Shown: positions 13,181-25,569 of the stretch, in pieces
Numbering within the stretch: position 1 is the first letter of the stretch
Layout: every line of letters begins with the position of its first letter
Assembly (NCBI RefSeq): GCF_000499845.2
Contig: NC_023759.2
Span: 34,286,464-34,350,463, forward strand
Reading direction: 5' to 3'
Origin: Phaseolus vulgaris
Lineage: Eukaryota; Streptophyta; Magnoliopsida; Fabales; Fabaceae
DNA length: 64,000 bases
The notes under the pieces: generated by a model
What the model was told of the DNA's origin: nothing
The model's input: only the letters and a program-made list of their open reading frames with translations
Databases searched by the model: none
Made by a program: the position numbers and the translations under genes

Positions 13181-13390
13181 TGGAAGTTTGTAGATCTTGA
13201 TGTACTAAACTCTTTATAAAATAGATTGTCTAATTGTAGATATTTATGGAGTAATTAGTTTAATGATTGAGCAATACACCATCTCAAGGTGGAAGTTTGT
13301 AGATCTTGATGTACTAAACTCTTTATAAAATAGATTGTCTAATTGTAGATATTTATGAAATAATTAGTTTAATGATAATACAATATCTCG
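13181..13390. repeat. Tandem duplication, 109-bp period
   Basis: TGGAAGTTTGTAGATCTTGA starts at 13181 and again at 13290, followed by nearly identical sequence in both units. It directly follows the RNase H relic and may come from that element's 3' end. Confidence 0.9.
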
Positions 13391-13479
13391 TAACTAATAA
13401 TCATTGGATAAATTTTAGTTAATTAAGATTACTTTCGTAGTTTTAACTAACTCAAAATTAAATTGTGCTTCATTTTCAA

Positions 13480-13627
13480 TCAATTTTAGAGACAAAAAAT
13501 AATTAGCCGCTATATTGACTAAATTAGATATTATTTTAGAAACTAAAAAACTATTGGTATCTAAATTAATTTTATTATTGATAAATAGTTTATAAATTGG
13601 TATCTAATTAGCTACCAATTATTTAGC
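13480..13627. mobile_element. Single arm of the palindromic CACTA MITE family
   Basis: Matches one arm of the MITEs at 42596-42975 and 56657-57037 (shared ATTTTAGAAACTAAAAAA and ATTGGTATCTAATTAGCTAC). The CACTACAAG terminus is missing. Confidence 0.6.
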
Positions 13628-16499
13628 GAGAATGGGCGAGTCCTTGGTAAGTTTTCTTCAAAGAGCAACTTTGTCTCTAGAGTGATCTCGCTTAGGCGAG
13701 TTCTGGGCGAGTTTGCTCCAGAGAGCAAATTTGCCTTTGTAGTTATTTTGCTTGAACGAGTCTGGGCGAGTTTTGAATGCCCCAACTTTGTCTTTTCTCC
13801 TCGTCTCTAACTTTTACATTCCTCCTCTAGCCCTTTATCTCCATCTTCCCCTAGATTCATGAAATTAACACAAATTTAATCCATTTCCATCTATTGACCC
13901 TATCTCTATGAAGATGAATTGTTTCTATATTGTCTATAAATTTTTTTACCATTGGTTTTTCCCACTCGAACCAATGCTTTCTTTAGTTCAACTTCCACAC
14001 TCATATTCCATTAACCCACGCACCTATAGATTTGACTTTTGCATTTGAGAGGCCATGTTTCAGATAAAGCTTTGTCCCGTAACCACCTATCATTCCATAA
14101 CTGAATAACTTCTCGATTTTCAACTACTCAAGATGTATTATCCCAAAACCAATTTTCAAAAGATCTGGTTGCTATATCCTTAATGTCTCTCCACCACCTA
14201 GATTCATTACTAACATGACTCTCCCCTCCATCCCCATATTTAGACCCTACCTCCAAAAGAAATTTAATTGAATTTTCCTAATGTTTTTTTAATCCCTACC
14301 GAGATTTGAGATTTAAAAAAAAAAGAGATAATAAAATGGAATAGTTGTGAGCACAAACTTAATTAGCAAAATGATAGAAATTTTCCTTTCCAAAAAGTCA
14401 ACTTATTAAATTGTTTTTAATTAATGATGTCAAATTAAAATCTAAATACTTGGAGAAAGGTGTTTGTTGTTCTGATTAAGTATAGTTTTCTAAATTGAAG
14501 AATTGTGATGATCTAGTCTAACTTTTATCTAACTTTAAAGGAATTTTTAAATATAATTCACTATAATTTTATTTAAATTTGAAATTAATAAATTCCATTT
14601 CATGATTTATTTCCAATCAGAAATAAAGTCAATCCATAATTTTCTTCTTGACACTCTTATTTTAGGAAAAAAAATTATAATTATAATTTTTAAAATGGAA
14701 TTATTGACGGTATTTTATAAATAATATATGTATTTATAAAAGCTACATATATTATATTCTATATTGTGTACTAATTGAAAATGACGCATTATTGAGCTAC
14801 ATTTTACTTATATATATATATATATATATATATAATTTCTTTGAAACCTTTTATTCTAAAAGCAAACTTATGTTTCCCACTATTCAGAGTCCCACTACTT
14901 CTAAGTTTCCCATTTATTCTTAGATACAACAATATCGTTGCGATGCTATTGGAAAAAGACAGAAATGATTTAAGTATAAATGAGATTAGTCGAAAATCGT
15001 TTTATTCTTTCTTAATTAGAATTGAAAACTTACAATGAAAATAGCAAGTGTAACAGCTTTCATAATTTACACTGAAAATATGTGATAGAAAATATATATC
15101 TATATTAGGATTAATAGTATTAAAAATGAAGTAAAATTGAAAATAAAATAGTTGGAAGAATTAGGATAAAAATGAGAAAACAATTTTGAAGAAAAAAAAA
15201 AGATTAGGTATTGATTGGTGAGAAGAGGAAAGAAACAAGATTATTGGAGGTGGAGCCAAAAACCGATTGGGGTTTGATTAGAAATAAAAGTTGATATGAC
15301 TTTAGGTATGTGAAAGCATTTTCCATGCGAATGCGACCCCAATTGAGCTAGCTAGGTGGATCATGAGTGACTCGACTATCACATTACTTATTTCTTTAAA
15401 AAACTTCAAAGACAATTATTAGTATTTGACGTAGTGAGCATAAAAAGAGTATAGCAGTTTCAAGTGCTTTGTTTAATGATTTTATATCCTTGAGTAGCAC
15501 CAATTACTTCTCTTTTTCTTCATAATTATGTTTAGATGTTGTCTCCCTCTTCTTCTCATACCTCTTAGACTATTCTCAACTACCTCATTTTAGCCTATGG
15601 TGAAAACTCAACATGCTTTACCCAAGAAGGAAATTAATTAATGTGTAACACTAAATTAATCAAGTTTAATTTCCATTTTCTCCTTCCTCGTTATGTCTCC
15701 CAATCACACTCAAAGCTTTAACACATTATTAATTAGTTCAAGAATTAGAATCCAAACCAACCTTGAGCTATTAGTCATTCTCATCAAGCTAAGTTTTGAA
15801 TACTAGCTATAGCTAGCTTATTATTCCTTGGTTGAGGTTTTTTTATTTCTTGGGTCACTTTCAAGGGATCTTAGGTGAATTTGCTTGCTGTACAAACCAA
15901 TCACATAGGACAGGAATCCAAGTAAATAAATTGAAGGGTTGCTACTAATTAAACTAATGAGTATTTTCAAAATCCAATGCGTTGAGAAACATTTATTCTC
16001 TTAGTTGGTAAAACAAATCCCCATTGATTAAGTCACATGAATACTTTAATTTTCTTTCCTTCCATGGATTAAGGTGTAGATTGATGCACGATCCATTTTT
16101 AATTCAATTGGGAGAGGTGAGACAAAGAAGAAAGGAAAAACAAGATTAAAGTTCAATCAAAACACACATGTACGAGCGACATACATTGAATCATTGATAA
16201 AACTCTTTGTAAATTAGGCTTGACAGTTTATTTATAATGGTCGCTTCTTCGTACAAAAATATTATATAGTTATCCAAAATGACAACTCAAAAACAAGATT
16301 TGTCCTTTTTGCTAAAAAAAACCATTGTCTTGTTCTCGTACTAAAAAAATCAAGGTTGAAAAACTACGTATTGTTGGATATTATGCAAATCCTTTCCTTG
16401 TGAAGTGATATAACCAATAAATTTCCATATTAAAGTTAGCTTGTATATAATTAAATTACAATTTAAAAAATTTAAGTATACATTATAATGAAAATCAAT
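13628..16499. other. Intergenic DNA; (TA)n at about 14809-14834
   Basis: At 13630-13770 the sequence repeats GGCGAGT and contains CTCGCTTAGGCGAG, echoing the CTAAGCGAG motif in the repeat at 17.9 kb, so it may be an LTR scrap. No supported gene elsewhere in this stretch. Confidence 0.5.
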
Positions 16500-16925
16500 A
16501 AATAAAAACTAATTTTTAGATAAAAAATAATTAATTATTATATTGATCAAATTAGATACTTTTATTTTAAAGTCTAAAAAAATTATTGGTATTGTTATGA
16601 TCTCAAGTCCGAGAGATAGCATCTCAATCACTACATCCAAGATATTTTCTAGTTTGGAAGTCGGTGCTCCATCACAGTTTTATCTTTTAAAGGTGACTTG
16701 ATGTGTTGGAGGAGGAAGAAGTATATAAACTAGCCTAGGCCTTGACTCCTGAGCGATATGAGACTATATTCGTACCAGAACCTCGACTTCTGAGCGATAT
16801 GAGACTATATTCGTACCGAAACAAATTAGCGGAATTGATTCCTGCTAGCTACCAACTAATTTAGATAATAAAATTAGTAGTAAAAACATTGATAATAAAT
16901 TAGATACCAATTATTATTTAAATTG
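16500..16925. mobile_element. MITE relic split by an LTR-like insertion
   Basis: 16505-16592 and about 16824-16920 resemble the palindromic CACTA MITE family (ATTATTGGTAT; TAGCTACCAACTAATTTAG). Between them, 16593-16823 starts TGTTATGATCTC and ends CCGAAACA, so TG...CA. It contains a direct repeat of about 39 bp (TGAGCGATATGAGACTATAT, twice). No clear target duplication, so the LTR reading is tentative. Confidence 0.45.
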
Positions 16926-17097
16926 TCAATATTTGTAATTATTGTTCTATTGAATGCATACTCTTACGATTGAGTAAACACAAAGCTATAAGCGAAAAGT
17001 ATTGTAATTTTTTTATAACTTGTCTACCATGTAAAATTGAAATATGAATAATTAATCAATTAAGTTTAATATATAATTAATTATATGAAATTAAAAT

Positions 17098-19265
17098 GTA
17101 AGGACCGAGAAAATTAGTCTTAGAGTAGAAGTGGTACAATTTAAAATGACACCTGCATATTTTATTACAAAGTGAAAAAACTACATAAATATAAATTCAG
17201 TTATTCAGGTTTCATTTTAAAAGAACCATCATCTCTCTAAAAACTTTTTTTCTTTTCATCTGCCCTCTTTCTAAGATTCTAAACTCCTCGTTCATCAGGT
17301 TAACGATCGGAGTCTGCCATTGGACTCCTCACGGTGAACTCTACAAGATTGCCTAATCAAAATCTCATATAGAGTAAGTTCATTTTGACTCCTTTTCGTT
17401 TGAGTTAGTTTTGATCTAGTTAGGTTTGCCTTTAGTTTAAGCTTGCATGTGATGCTTTTATCTTTAGAATCAGTATCTGTTAGCTCAGAGTCCTAGTGAT
17501 ATAGTTAGATTTTGGATAAGGACTATGTGGTGTAGGTTAAGATACCCTTGAGCTTTTAGTAGGTTTGGAGCTCTTAGTGAGCATTTGCTCAAGTTCAGGT
17601 AAGGGAAGCTAGCCTTAATTTCAAATAGAACTCTAGGTTAGAAGATCTAGATGTGGAGGTGACGTGGTTATCAGTCCCAAATCTTGTTTGCATGATTTAT
17701 TATTTATGATTAATGTAGGGTACTGTTTGAAATAAAATGTGAAAATGTTGATTTTGTTATGAATAAATTATGGTAGAGGTCTTTGTTTGAATCTAAAAAT
17801 TTGATTGATTTTTATAATTGATATAATGTAAGTTGCTCTTGAAGTGAATGAGTTGTTGAAATTGTTTTTTTGTTTGACTTTGAATGATGGAATTAGGCAG
17901 AGTTATGTAGACTTTTCTGAATATCTTGCTCAAGCGAGAATAGAATGAAAAGACGAGGTGCTTTCGGGTCCATTTTTGCCTAAGCGAGAAGAAATCTGGC
18001 TCAGGCGAGACCTGAGATAAAATTCTAGGTGCTTTTTGCTCAAGTGAGATGATTTTTGCTCTAGCTAGACTTTGTAAAAAAAAAAAATACTTAAAAGCGA
18101 ATTTTTTATCTATGCTTTTAAAAGGTTAATTTATTTCTATTTTATAGTTTTACTTATAAATTATGTAAAATTTTGTTTTATGTATATTCAATTGAAAAAT
18201 CTTGTAATTAGATATTTATGTGATTATTGGATGAATTTTTGTGTGGTTTGAAATTCTAAGCTTTGGTATGATTTAATTGTGTGATTTTGGATATTGTGAG
18301 ATGTGGAATATGAATCTTAATCAAGACATAGTATTTTCTGAAAATAAAATATTGTGTTAAGATTGTTTAGGATGTGAATTGATTAGGGATTCGTTTAGAA
18401 GAAGATATCCTGACTCTCTTGATATATTGGAGTCATATAGATGAAGATTATTATGTGTTGGGAGTCGAAGGAGGTTCATATGATTTTGTTTGCCATGTGA
18501 ATTAAAATCTGGTCTTTCAGTTCATATGAATTAACCTTGTCATAATAGGTGATATGATATTGAGATTATTTATGTGCATAAATGTGTGGATTCACACTAA
18601 GATAGTATGACAAGTGAAGATCTCTGAGTCTAAGTCAATGCACGAGTCTTCCATAAGTAGAGTCAAGTGTCTATCTGTTGTGAGTCAGTAGAAGTCTGAC
18701 ATAGGAAAAATAAATTATGATTTATGATAGACACTTGATGATTTGCGAAAATGTATGAGAATTGATGACTTTATGTTAATATTTAAAGTTATAATTATAT
18801 GAGAAGTTTTAAAAATAGTTAGCTTACCTTGTTCTTTGTTTTGTGTTTGCTTTCTTAAATATGTGATGATTGTGTATTTACATAGAAGCAGATGATGTTT
18901 ACTGATGATAGAACTCCTCAGTGAGAAGCTGAATGATAGAAATGTTTATTTTATTTTGAATATTTTGTTTTAATCTTATGTAAATATTTAAAATCCATAT
19001 AAAAATGAATATATTTTGAAACATTGTATGAAAGAGTTATATATTTTGCAGATTATGGTTATTATATACTTCGAACTGAGAGAACTTTATTGTATGTAAT
19101 AAGAAATTGTTAAAGAACATTTTGATTTGAAAGATTGCTTAAGATTAAATTGTAGGTTGAGTTATTGTGTAATTTATCACTGATCCGGTGATATGCTTCT
19201 CTCTTGTAATTTGAATTTATTTTTTATCGCACCAGTGTTTGGTGAGTACAGTAGATAATTGAGAG
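17098..19265 (+). mobile_element. Long non-coding LTR-type repeat
   Basis: It starts TGTAAGGACCGAGAAAATTA and runs about 2.1 kb with no coding capacity. It carries CTCAAGCGAG/CTAAGCGAG motifs (17930-18060). A decayed relative lies at 5400-6115. Probably a gypsy-type LTR or large non-autonomous derivative. The right end is uncertain. Confidence 0.5.
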
Positions 19266-19419
19266 TTTCCATTACGTATTTCAAATCTCTTCAAAAGATG
19301 TTTCAAGGAGTGATTGTTTTTGTCTTGATCTAATTATATAGGTGTTTCTTGTAATTTGATATTTTAATATTGTAGTGAAAAAAATAGTTTGAATTGTTTA
19401 GATTAATGGATGTATATTC

Positions 19420-19670
19420 TAGAAGAATCAAACTAGTATAAAATTCTTTTGTGTTCTTGTGATTTTAGTTTTATTCATTTTCTAAAAGTTTTAGTGTTTT
19501 TGGTGTTCATAAACGATCCTACTGAAAGTTTTTTTTTATCAATAATTTTGAGAAAAAAATTTCCTTGAAAATTTTAAAGAACATTTTTCAATCAATTCAC
19601 CCTCACTTAGTTGTGTTTTTAGCTATGATTTGTTTTACGGTGAGAGTATCTAAACCTCAACAAATTGTGC
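19420..19670 (+). mobile_element. Copia LTR 3'-end fragment
   Basis: It contains GAATCAAACTAGTATAAAAT, then, after about 180 bp, TCAATTCACCCTCACTTAG and an ACAAATTG junction. The copia LTR at 27178-29305 has the same order (CAGTATAAAACTC ... CAATTCACCCCCTCTTG ... ACAATTGG). The primer binding site is not preserved. Confidence 0.5.
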
Positions 19671-20855
19671 TATTTAAATTTTAAAAATTTCAAGTTTTTG
19701 GTTATTGAAATTTAGTAGATTTTGTTATATATTGCAGGAAGAGAATTTTAGTTTCTTATTTGATATTTACTATGAAGATTAAGTTTGACCTCAAATTTTA
19801 TTTACCCCTTTAATTTTTGTTTAAATACAAAACGAGAGGAATAATAATATTATCATTATTATTGTTAAATATTAAATTGTCTTATTAATCAAATTTTAAA
19901 ATATAATTATTTTTTGATAGTATATTATTACATATATTTTAAACAACATTATTCATATGAAATTTTGGATCATTGTATATTATTAATCTTAAAGTTTATA
20001 TTTGACAATGATTAATTTTAATTATAGATGCTGAAGGTGTTGTTTTCAATGCAGCTTCAAGAACAATAATTAAAGAATGGTTGCTAAGGCGATTTTTAAA
20101 TATGGTTAAAAGGAGATTTTTGATTGTGTACTTGTTACTTATATTTTGATATATATCACTGCATAGGTAATAACTAATTATTAAAAAACACTCTTATCAT
20201 CTTCATTTATCACAACTCGATATGTCACTCAAACTCAAACAATATATGAGTTCACATCGTATCGATAATACATCTATAAAAATAAATAAAAAATATAACA
20301 ATAATTTCATCATTTTTAACATTTAAGTATAAGATACATTATTAATGAACTCAAAACCTTGACCAGCCTCCATTGAAAAATGTAACCATAGATGTTATTG
20401 AGAGAAATAATGATGTTTTAGGAGAGAAAAAAGGCATAGATTTTACGAATGGATGGGAAATAGAGGTGAATAGTATTTCCACCAGCACAGATTATAGATG
20501 AGAAATTTGATTGTGGAAATTTTGACCTTATACCCTCCACACAAAGCCTCACCAGTTGAAGCAACTTTCCAAGTATGGAATGCCTGTCATTTCCCAATAA
20601 CATCATGTCTAACTAATCACTATCTTAACCAACACGCACGCACAAAAAAGCCTGCCATCTTTTTCATATTATTTGTTAAATTTGTACAAGAATTTAAGTG
20701 TCACACACATACACGCAAAGTCTAATCAATAAATGCAATTAGTGTTAAGTTAAACCTAAAAGGTTGTTCCTAATTGCCAATAAAGAAAGGACAAAAGAAA
20801 TGTAATGGGTAGCACCTGTGAGCCATAGTCAAAGGTCAAAGTCAACTAGATGGTG
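19671..20855. other. Intergenic DNA, no gene seen
   Basis: AT-rich up to about 20400, then more balanced, without a supported gene. Confidence 0.5.
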
Positions 20856-21043
20856 TCATTGTTAACCATTCAAATGCTCAAATAGTGAGACATTCTACCT
20901 GTATTACCAGTTCCTTTTGTCCCTTAACTTAGAGGAGAAAGTACTAGAACGAGGATAATCAATCAATTGTTTTGCGATATGACTTTCACCAATTCCATGC
21001 AAACCCTCTTCAATTTCACTCTACTTCATTACCCACTTGCCAG
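20856..21043 (+). repeat. Direct repeat A, left copy flanking the displaced BOP leader
   Basis: About 190 bp sharing long blocks with 22076-22265 (CTTAACTTAGAGGAGAAAGT and ATATGACTTTCACCAATT), with scattered differences. Not found beside the real BOP gene. Confidence 0.85.
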
Positions 21044-21552
21044 AGAACACGCAATATCATTTTTTTTGCCTATATTCAAATAATTGAGTTACGCTCATTC
21101 AAACTGCACCTAAATTGTCAAAGGACAGTCACTTACGTTATTCATTATACCTTAATCTTTCATGAATACTATAAAATATCAATGGAAGTTGTAAATCTTG
21201 TGATTGTAAAAGCAATTGCTGCTAGCAACTCGTTTATCTAAATTATGGAATACGTAACTAAGAAAATGAAAGAACTATTCATTCTTACACGTTTTGTTTG
21301 TGTTCTTGATGGTATCATTCATCCTAATAGAAATAAAAAATAGAAAGAGAAAGAGAATTTAAAAAATGTGGAGAGCACGTAAAAGTGGAACAGAAGAGGC
21401 CCCAAGAAATTGTATTATAGTATGTATAAGTGTATTTAAAGAGAGTTGAGTTGATTATAAATAATTAATAAGCAAAGTCTAAACTCAAATATCATATCCA
21501 CACATCCTTTTCAATGCTTCTACTACCACACTATATGCTTCTACTCTCTACA

Positions 21553-21554
<2 letters not shown>

Positions 21555-21592
<38 letters not shown>
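21555..21592. repeat. (CT)n microsatellite
   Basis: Expanded relative to the BOP leader, where the matching tract is about 18 bp. Confidence 0.97.
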
Positions 21593-21595
<3 letters not shown>

Positions 21596-21694
21596 ACACA
21601 AAAAGGATGAATAGGAAACAAAAACACACATTTTTAATTATTATTTCAGGCTTTTTTAACCCTTCAGCCGCCCAGAATAGCCACCCAAATTCCA

Positions 21695-21744
21695 ATCTCT
21701 CTCTCTCTCTCTCTCTCTCTCTTTTCTCTCTCTCTCTCTCTCTC
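21695..21744. repeat. (CT)n microsatellite, interrupted
   Basis: CT run with one TTTT interruption. The BOP-leader counterpart is much shorter. Confidence 0.95.
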
Positions 21745-22075
21745 CACAGATATCTATCCATCAAAATACACCATGCCCCTCCATTCACCAAGCCAATCCC
21801 ATAAAACACAACCACAGTACCATCATCATCATCATCAACAACAACAAAAATCAAACAAAAACCACCCGATGAACCCAACTTCAACTTCAACCCCTTTCTT
21901 CCTTCCCTCACTATTCCATCTCTCTCACTTTTCCCTTTAGCCACAATCATCCTTCTCTTCCCTCTCTCTCTCTTTTGCCTGCAATAAGTTACAGCCACCA
22001 ACCCTAGAGCGTTGAAGAGACAACACAGCACTTTATTCAGGAACAACAGTAACAGTCTTCACCACCACCTAAGCT

Positions 22076-22265
22076 CTCATTGTTAACCTTTCAAATACTC
22101 ATATAGTGAGACCATCTACCTGTATTACCAATTCCTTTTGTCCCTTAACTTAGAGGAGAAAGTACTAGAAGGAAGATAAATCAATCAATTGTTATGCGAT
22201 ATGACTTTCACCAATTGCATGGAAACAATCTTCAATTTCAGTCTACTTGATTAGGCAGTTGCCAG
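22076..22265 (+). repeat. Direct repeat A', right copy flanking the displaced BOP leader
   Basis: The partner of 20856-21043. Both copies end at TTGCCAG. Together they bracket the displaced promoter segment. Confidence 0.85.
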
Positions 22266-25139
22266 CTTAGAGGAGGCGAAAGATGACACATGGGAAATCA
22301 AATCCAATTCATTCAAAAGACAATCATAGCTCACTGTTCTCATGCTGCCTTGACTTCTACAGTTCCAAATGAAAATGAAAATGCTACACACCTAGCTAGC
22401 TACCAAATTTATTAATTATTCACCTATGCAAGATAACACACGCAATGATGGATGTTATGTGTTTCTTACACTCAAATCATTCATCCCCCTAACTAGCTTA
22501 ACATGAATAAATACTTGCACATCATTCTATCCTTGTCCCATGAAGCTTCATCTCAAACTAACTCACATCATTAATTTCTACCTAAATCTCAAGATCATTG
22601 TCGTCGTGGCTAATTTATTCTCTTGCTAATCTAATTAGGATGTAAGTGAAGTGAGTAACCCTTTTTAGGTTGTTTGAATAAGTGATGCGTTACATCATTT
22701 GCAAAAAAGTTGCATTCCACAAACAGTGTTTCAGGTAAAGAAAATTGATAAAGTACTTTGAAGGGACTACTCAATAGACAAAAAGGTTGAAGGGCCATCT
22801 CCTTTATGCGATGCCTGCGATGATTTTTCCCATGTTATCTCAAACACCTACATATCTAGATAATAGCCTAATGCTTTGAAAGTCATAGAGGGTAATTAAT
22901 AATTTTGTCAGTCCATTCAACACAGGTCCAACCAGTTATTCATGAGGGACAGTTACTAGTGCCAAATTAAATTGCCAATGCAATACGCCAAAGCCAAGGC
23001 CAGTTAACACTCCCATCTTCCAAAAAGCTTGCTTCAATCAATGAAAAGAAGCACATGAAGTAAATAAATTGAATTAGGCTATGGTCGAACCTAAGTTGGT
23101 TTAGGTAAGACACTCATGAGATGCGTCTCATGTGGTGCACTCAACCTTATTACCAGAACGTGCATCATTTTCGTTTGTCACAGTCCCAAAGTCGCACACT
23201 GCAAAATTTTCCAAGACTTGACCACCCACCCCCTCGCCTCTTTCCTGTTTCTCATGCATCTCTCTATCTCCATCAAGTGGAAAATTAGGGAAGATGCATT
23301 ATCATTTTTCAACTTAGTGTAAACCACTCGTATAAACTTTCTTGCCAGAAACCCTTTTCAACCAATATCTGTTGTGCTGGAATTTCTTTAAAAAAAAAAA
23401 ATACCATGCATAAACACCAGAATACTAAATCATACCAAATATCACTTTGAGAGATAAAAATATATAGATTTTTAGAGATGTTATAAGGTGTTTAAGAGTA
23501 ATGGACATTCATGTATCATTATTTGTTTAAAACTGTTTATATATAATATTCTGAGTATAGTTATGGATTAGAAGGAGGAATATAATTATGAAGAAAAATC
23601 TACAGTGATTGGGTCTTTGAAGATACTGCAACTGCTTACATAAAGATACATTAGTTGGTGTCAGAGTAGAAACTTATGTGAACTAATAGTGCTTCTAATA
23701 TTTCAAATTAATTTAATTTAAACGAGTTAAAAGTAAATAGAAAAGAGGTAAAATTATAAAAAAAAAGTAATTAAGGTGAGGGCCATCAAAATAAAAGAAA
23801 TAAATAATATATTAAAGGTGTAGGAGATAGGTTAAGATAAGAAAAATATGTCGATAGGGTTGATTCATGATATAACTATCATTGGTGGAAGTCACCTCAT
23901 GAAATGAAATGTGTTAGATTGGATTTTCTATAACAATATATCGGTCTACATCAAAGTACATGATTTAGCAGAGAAGCATAGTACAAAAAAAAAAGAAAAA
24001 AATTCATGAAATTGGTTTAGATAGAAGAGGATGATTAAGGAAAGCATTTTAGTTAAGAATGAAAAAGAAATTTTGGATAGAAAAAGTCCAAATAATTTGG
24101 TAAAGGAAAGGATGTGTGCATGGTTAATTAAAATTGTTGACCAAAATAATTTGGGTGTGGAAAAGCAAAAGCTGCTAAAAATTGAAATGTAGTGTGCAAC
24201 CGTGTATTCAGTTTGCAGACACAGAGTGAAAAGACAAGTCAAATGTCAAATCGGGGGTCTTTGAAATCATAAGACCGTCAGTGCCTGTGCTGTCAATCCA
24301 TGCCTTTTTTCATTTTCATTTTCACTTTCAATCTTAAACCCCATTTTCATTATCAACTCTCAATACATACCATTGCTTAAGATTTCATAATAGAATCTTT
24401 TTTAGTGAACAAAAAAATGAGAATAGTGGCATCACTCTTCTCACGTGCACTGCTTCAATATAAAAACAAATATTATAATGAAAAGGAGAATTAGTTAATA
24501 AACAGTTACAGTTAGAGGTAAATGTGTGTCGGTATTAGGAACGATTCCCGATGACTCGAACATGTCCGAACCGGTTAATTAAACCCTCCCGACACGCTTT
24601 CCTACGCTTTCACCCTCCACTCCTCCACTACTTACATTATTATTTTTCAGGCCTAACTTCAACAAACATTTTCTTTTTAACATATAAATTAACAAATTAC
24701 TCTTAATCATAATAATAATAATAATAATACTAATACTTTAAGTTAATGTATTTTATAATTTTTTAATTATTCTTAATTTAGAAAATAATTTAATACAATT
24801 TTCAATTCTAAAAATGTTTCTTTCTTTAATCTTATAATTGATTATGGTCTTCAATTCTATAAGAATGTCTTGAAATCAGGCGAATCTTTAATTTCTTTAT
24901 GTTATAATAATTACGTATAACTGAATTCATAAATGAATATAGATAATTCATAATAAGTAATTCGTATTGTGTAAAAAGAAATTCAAGAATTAAAATTGAG
25001 GGTTTTGAAAATATATATAGACTAAAATTACAAGTAAACCAGGAAAATATACATAATTAACTAATGTTTTAAATTTTTATTTGTCTCTAGATTAGGATAA
25101 TAGATTCCATTTTAAAAGAAAACTTGAAATATAAAAAAG
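22266..25139. other. Intergenic DNA, no gene seen
   Basis: Only short frames without recognisable products; a short (AAT)n run is near 24710-24730. Confidence 0.55.
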
Positions 25140-25560
25140 ATAAATTATAGTTACATGAGATTGTACAATTTAGACACTCTTCAATTTTAAAACAATAATC
25201 ACTTTCATTATATTTTTAATAAAACGATACTCATACTTTTTATCATTTTAAATAGGCATTCATATTTTAGTAAATGATATTAATTCTCGTTATGTTTTTG
25301 TAAAGTGATACTAATCTTTCTTATTTAACTTTTAGTCACTATAATATTTTAAATAAAATAAAAAATTAAGTGCCACCTTATAAAAAATATAAGAAATTTG
25401 AATGCCATTTATTAAAATCACAGCAAGAATTACTGTTTAAAAATTAGAAGAGACGTGAATATCATTTTATTAGAAATATAAAAATAAACATTGAAGTAAA
25501 AACTTGAGAGAATGTAAGTGTCATTTAATTTGATTTAGAAAAAGTTAAATGTAATTTTTT
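25140..25560. repeat. Degenerate inverted-repeat element, probable MITE
   Basis: The left part (TTTTTAATAAAACGATACTC) is echoed as an imperfect inverted complement in the right part (reverse complement TTTCTAATAAAATGATATTC), with several further matched blocks. Ends not defined. Confidence 0.4.
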
Positions 25561-25569
25561 TATAAGTAA

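Larger units (their letters stand above)
21057..22069 (+). repeat. Displaced duplicate of the BOP promoter and 5' leader
   Basis: Co-linear with 45849-46817 in the same orientation and highly similar, including the TATTTAAAGAGAGTTGAG core-promoter block, the TACACAAAAAGGATGAATAG block and the CAGTCTTCACCACC block immediately before the BOP ATG. The duplicate stops exactly there: it reads CACCACCT instead of CACCATGT, so no coding sequence was carried. Its CT repeats are much longer (21555-21592; 21695-21744). Frames on both strands here (21514-21804 plus; 21591-22046 minus) are by-products of these repeats. It could act as an orphan promoter, which is inference only. Confidence 0.93.

Noticed and set aside
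21514..21804. 96-codon plus-strand frame with Ser-Leu repeats
   Set aside because: It is created by the expanded CT repeat in the duplicated leader; the frame differs at the real BOP leader.
21591..22046. 151-codon minus-strand frame, rich in Arg-Glu repeats
   Set aside because: It is the antisense of CT microsatellites and of the displaced BOP leader. The matching BOP copy does not keep the frame.
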